A model generated the notes under the pieces. It searched no databases, was not told the origin of the DNA, and was given only the letters and a program-made list of their open reading frames with translations. 64,000 nucleotides of DNA, from positions 2,714,014 to 2,778,013 of the forward strand of contig NW_024753828.1 of assembly GCF_018991925.1 (NCBI RefSeq), given 5' to 3'. Shown piece after piece: positions 60,671 through 64,000 of the stretch. The stretch's first letter is position 1. Every line of letters begins with the position of its first letter. Origin of the DNA: Homarus americanus. Its lineage: Eukaryota; Arthropoda; Malacostraca; Decapoda; Nephropidae. The position numbers and the translations under genes were made by a program.

Positions 60671-62168
60671 AATCCATCTCCAGGTAAGAAGTTATTTAAA
60701 AGCAATGTAAACACAATCTTTATTTTTTTCATTGCAATACATTATACCATGGGTGAGTAGAGTGACAGAACGGCTTATTGTACAGTCAACCACAATTTTT
60801 TCATGTATGCAAAGATATATTTTCTTTCACATTTTGGCACCCATCCCATTAGCAAGAATATCACAATATCTACATTTTATCAAGTATATATAATTATGTT
60901 GTATACAAACAAAATTACCAGGTTGGAGGATTTGTCAAACTTCTTTCTTTATTGAGATCACATCTGTTTTAAAGAAGAGCATTCTTTAACTACTACTGTA
61001 GTACTCAAGGTATCTCAAATATCAGTACAGTAATTCAATGAGCAAATACTGGAGGTATTTATTGGTCGATAACCTATTTTGATTCTTCCTTAAATTTAAA
61101 ATGTTTCTATTGTGTAAAAATGGTTGTTACCTCAAGTCCACTTATGATTTATTATTGATATGCCTGACATACAAATATATAATGATGTTACAAAATTGAC
61201 TATGATCCTTAAGCCACCAAGTGTAATTACCAGTACAGTACTAAACAAAAATATATAATTTAGGATATACAGCTATACAATAGTAACAGCAGCTAATACT
61301 TTAAACTACAAAATATATTTATTAAAGAAGCACCAATCTGCATGATAAAGCATATTGATTGGTATAATACCCATGAATATGAAGGCAAAGAATATGCACT
61401 ACATTGTTAGATATCAAAGTTATGTGGAAGATTTACCCATCATCCTTAATGTTGAGGCTTTACAAACTGCTCCATTTGCTATCTGAACAGGATATAGGAT
61501 ACGATGGCATTAGAATAACAAATCAGTAATATTGGTTATGGGACAATTTAACCTAAGTCATACCACAATGTGTTCTTAAATGCTCCACAAAGAAACTATA
61601 ATAATCCTTCGACAAATGCTGGAACTGGAACAAATATTTCCTTATTTTTTCCCCATTACACCTTAAATGGTCATACTTGACAAATAAATACAAGGCAGGT
61701 AATAAACAGAGTTAAATGTTAATACATTATTCAAAATACTTAATAATCTCATAATACTCTTTGAACATTCCTGTGAGATAATATGAAGCGTTGTGAGTAG
61801 CATGGGCAAGCTGAAGAAAACGTTTTGAGAAAAATGCATTTGATTTTTTTTCTTATTTTGGTCTATAACTCATGCAAATTTTTATAAAATTTCTTAATTT
61901 TTCTTATTTTGTAGGTTTGGGGCAATACATCATGAATATGTCTGTGAAAAATGTATAACATTCCATAATATCCCTGACAGCTAATGGTAAAAACTACCTG
62001 TACAATAGTAATACAAAATAATACAATATTTTATGAGATGGATTTACAATTTGCTGGACTTTAATCAAGATGACATAAAAAACACAAGTCAGAATAGGTA
62101 ATAATGAAAATAGCCACACTCATCATAACCAGTCATGACATTTTGCTTGCCAGAAAAGTGGGGGAAGA
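60670..62168. other. AT-rich stretch, possible 3' UTR of the minus-strand exon
   Basis: No coding frames and no transposon signatures stand out. If the exon at 62169 is real, this is downstream of its stop; an AATAAA on the minus strand occurs near 60720. This is positional inference. Confidence 0.35.
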
Positions 62169-62346
62169 TTAATAATCCAGCATGTTGTCGTTTGGTGAAA
62201 CCTCATTGTTGATAACTGCTGCAGCATTTTGTGCCTCCTGTTGAGTGATCAGGTCCACATAAACCTGCTTGTATTCGGTTGGTTTGTACATCATCAGATC
62301 CTTAATGTCTTTCAACTTAATTTGACAGGAGAAAAGGGCAGGAATC
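62169..62346 (-). CDS. Possible terminal exon of an unknown gene
   Basis: After a CAACCCAG acceptor at 62347-62348 the minus strand codes for IPALFSCQIKLKDIKDLMMY, then KPTEYKQVYVDLITQQEAQN, ending NNEVSPNDNMLDY and TAA at 62169. About 58 residues, with hydrophilic, protein-like composition unlike the neighbouring repeats and no transposon resemblance. I do not recognise the family. Upstream exons would lie beyond 62346; none was found in the window. An alternative acceptor at about 62315 (CAAATTAAG) would shorten it by ten residues. Confidence 0.45.
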
Positions 62347-62439
62347 CTGGGTTGCACATGAAAGAGCATGGTTTGAGTTACCAGGAACCATAGAAAACAG
62401 ATTTTCCCACATTTGGTCAGCTTGCCCTTGCTACTCACA

Positions 62440-63290
62440 AAGCCTCATATAATTCAAACAAAGTAGAATACTGTATATACTTCAGCTGAGCATTGTTTAA
62501 TATGTCACTGACAATCTACATAACTTTAATATATATAAATGCAGAATGATCACACAGTCTCCAATAGACTATGAGTGTTAATATCAATAAGACACAAATG
62601 CTGGCCCATTTTATAAGGTAGTGTTCTGTCACTATCATGAAACCATTACCTTTAATTATTCAAGAGTCGCCATGGGGCATCACTGACTACCTTGGTGTCT
62701 AAAATCTATGTATTGGTATTGTACGAATATTACTGAAAGACTTTTGTATTCTATAATTATAATAAAGAATATGCTTGAGCAATGTATAGAGTAACTCCTT
62801 GTAATAAAACAAACTTAAATATGCTACACAAAGAAAATATGCAACCATATTCTGATATTATTTTACTGTCTAGAAGTGTTAAATCAGATTTATTTAGATT
62901 TAATGAAAAATCAACAGCTTTTGATTTCTATCATGACAGAAAATCAGTCTTTCAAAAATGCTTTTAAATGCATAATTTACTCTTAGATTAAATTTAGCTA
63001 TTTAAAAGAAAGGAACTAGATAACATCAAAATATGCAGTACATACTGTACTGGATAGAAAAACAGTCTATTTCATCATTCCACTTCATATCTGTGGTGTC
63101 TTAATCAAATCATGGCACATTTATACTCATCGTGTTGCTCTATAAATAAAATAATTAAAGAGCATCATTTATTTACTCACTACACAAATCAAGGTTAATT
63201 TCTAATGAACAAAAGGCAAATTCCTTCATGGTCAGATCACATACCCGGTATACTGATGTTGCAGTCCAGTAACTTCAGTCATCATCTTAC
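62440..63290. other. AT-rich intergenic or intron DNA
   Basis: No supported gene. A 61-residue plus-strand frame at 62782-62967 has AT-biased composition and no motif. Confidence 0.5.
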
Positions 63291-63294
63291 AGTA

Positions 63295-64000
63295 CAGTTG
63301 GTCCTCACATTAAGCGGTCCCGCATTCCGCGTTTCACCGTTAACGCGGTGCCTTGCCAGAACCTAACATTCTCACATTCCGCGGTCGCGAACGCCATTAC
63401 GCGGAGAGTGTCCGGCGCGACGCTATTTTTAGATTTTCCCCACGCGCCACCCGCCTGCCTGCCTCTCCCTCCTCCTCCCTCTGCTTGGGCAAGCGGCGCG
63501 GTAAGGTTGCGCAGTGTGTGTCTTTGTTGCGTTATCACTGACGTCATATGACGTATCAGACCTGTGATTGGCCATGCATCCCTACCCTCCTCTGCTGCTA
63601 GCTGTAATTGGCTTAAAGTATTATGACGTGTCCACCCGGGGGAGGGAGGGAGGGAGGAAAGACGCAACCCACCACAGCCAGCCCAAGCCAGTGATAGTGA
63701 CAGTGAAGTTGACTTTGAGGGATTTGTCAGGGAAGCCCTGACAACTGTAAGTGACAGTGATGATGATTCACCTAGTAATGGTGATTCACCTGAGGGCCAG
63801 TAATCTGCCCTCTGCCTCGGAACCAGCCTCCATCCCCGTATGCCGACCCATCTCTTCTACTACCGTAAGTGTTACACAAAATTTTTAGTTTTCTAACCTA
63901 ACCTTTATTTTTCCTATGTTAACCTTTATCTTTCCTAACCTAACCTCTTCTATATTACTTGTTTTTTCATACCATCATAAAGTTAGATAAAATTTTTACT
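63295..64000 (+). mobile_element. Tigger deletion derivative (runs off the window)
   Basis: It starts CAGTTGGTCCTCACATTAAG after a TA. 63400-63640 matches the 5' region of the full copy (55180-55410), for example GTTGCGCAGTGT and TTTGTTGCGTTATC. At about 63662 it jumps to the last codons of the transposase (GCAACCCACCACAGCCAGCC, as at 57207) and continues like 57340-57530. Roughly 1.8 kb of transposase is missing. Its right end is outside the window. Confidence 0.88.

Overview
The window is nuclear DNA of an arthropod, most probably a decapod crustacean. Its features are long introns, heavy microsatellite and minisatellite content, TTAGG-type runs, CR1-like LINE tails scattered on both strands, tRNA-derived SINEs and many small TA-flanked inverted-repeat elements. 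The species call is inference. No bacterial-style operons, rRNA, intact tRNA genes or CRISPR arrays are visible.

Two host genes can be assembled exon by exon, both on the minus strand. The first (4297-22033) is a DNAJC22/wurst-type membrane J-domain co-chaperone. It has seven coding exons with matching phases and introns up to about 7.2 kb; only the start codon exon is missing. The second (32193-37116, plus a probable first coding exon at 38749-38789) is a TRPA-family ankyrin-repeat cation channel of about 1,160 residues. Its cytoplasmic tail carries a 30-bp coding minisatellite. A third open frame (28120-28704, minus) encodes an unrecognised 194-residue protein built from about eight 20-residue repeats. 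A possible terminal exon of an unknown gene lies at 62169-62346 (minus).

The rest is a transposon landscape. 1-31 kb holds small inverted-repeat elements, mostly inside DNAJC22 introns, a Tigger-related element with an internal duplication, CR1 fragments (one with a 5' inversion) and a decayed LINE with zinc-knuckle ORF1 and endonuclease. 37-38.5 kb (TRPA intron 1) holds a fold-back element and a 1-kb 25-bp minisatellite. 40.8-42.7 kb is a LINE fragment with reverse transcriptase and RNase H. 43.5-48 kb is dominated by an AT microsatellite and two related minisatellites (32 and 30 bp). 48.7-59.4 kb is a nest of insertions. It includes an internally deleted LTR retrotransposon with primer-binding site and polypurine tract. 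It also includes a ZMYM1-like hAT gene split by a long-TIR element that itself contains a Tigger transposase copy and a SINE. A deletion derivative of the same Tigger family closes the window at 63.3-64 kb.

The host genes are not functionally linked; the shared theme is invasion of introns and intergenic DNA by layered repeats. Exon boundaries come from reading GT/AG sites and codon phase by eye, without transcripts or database searches.
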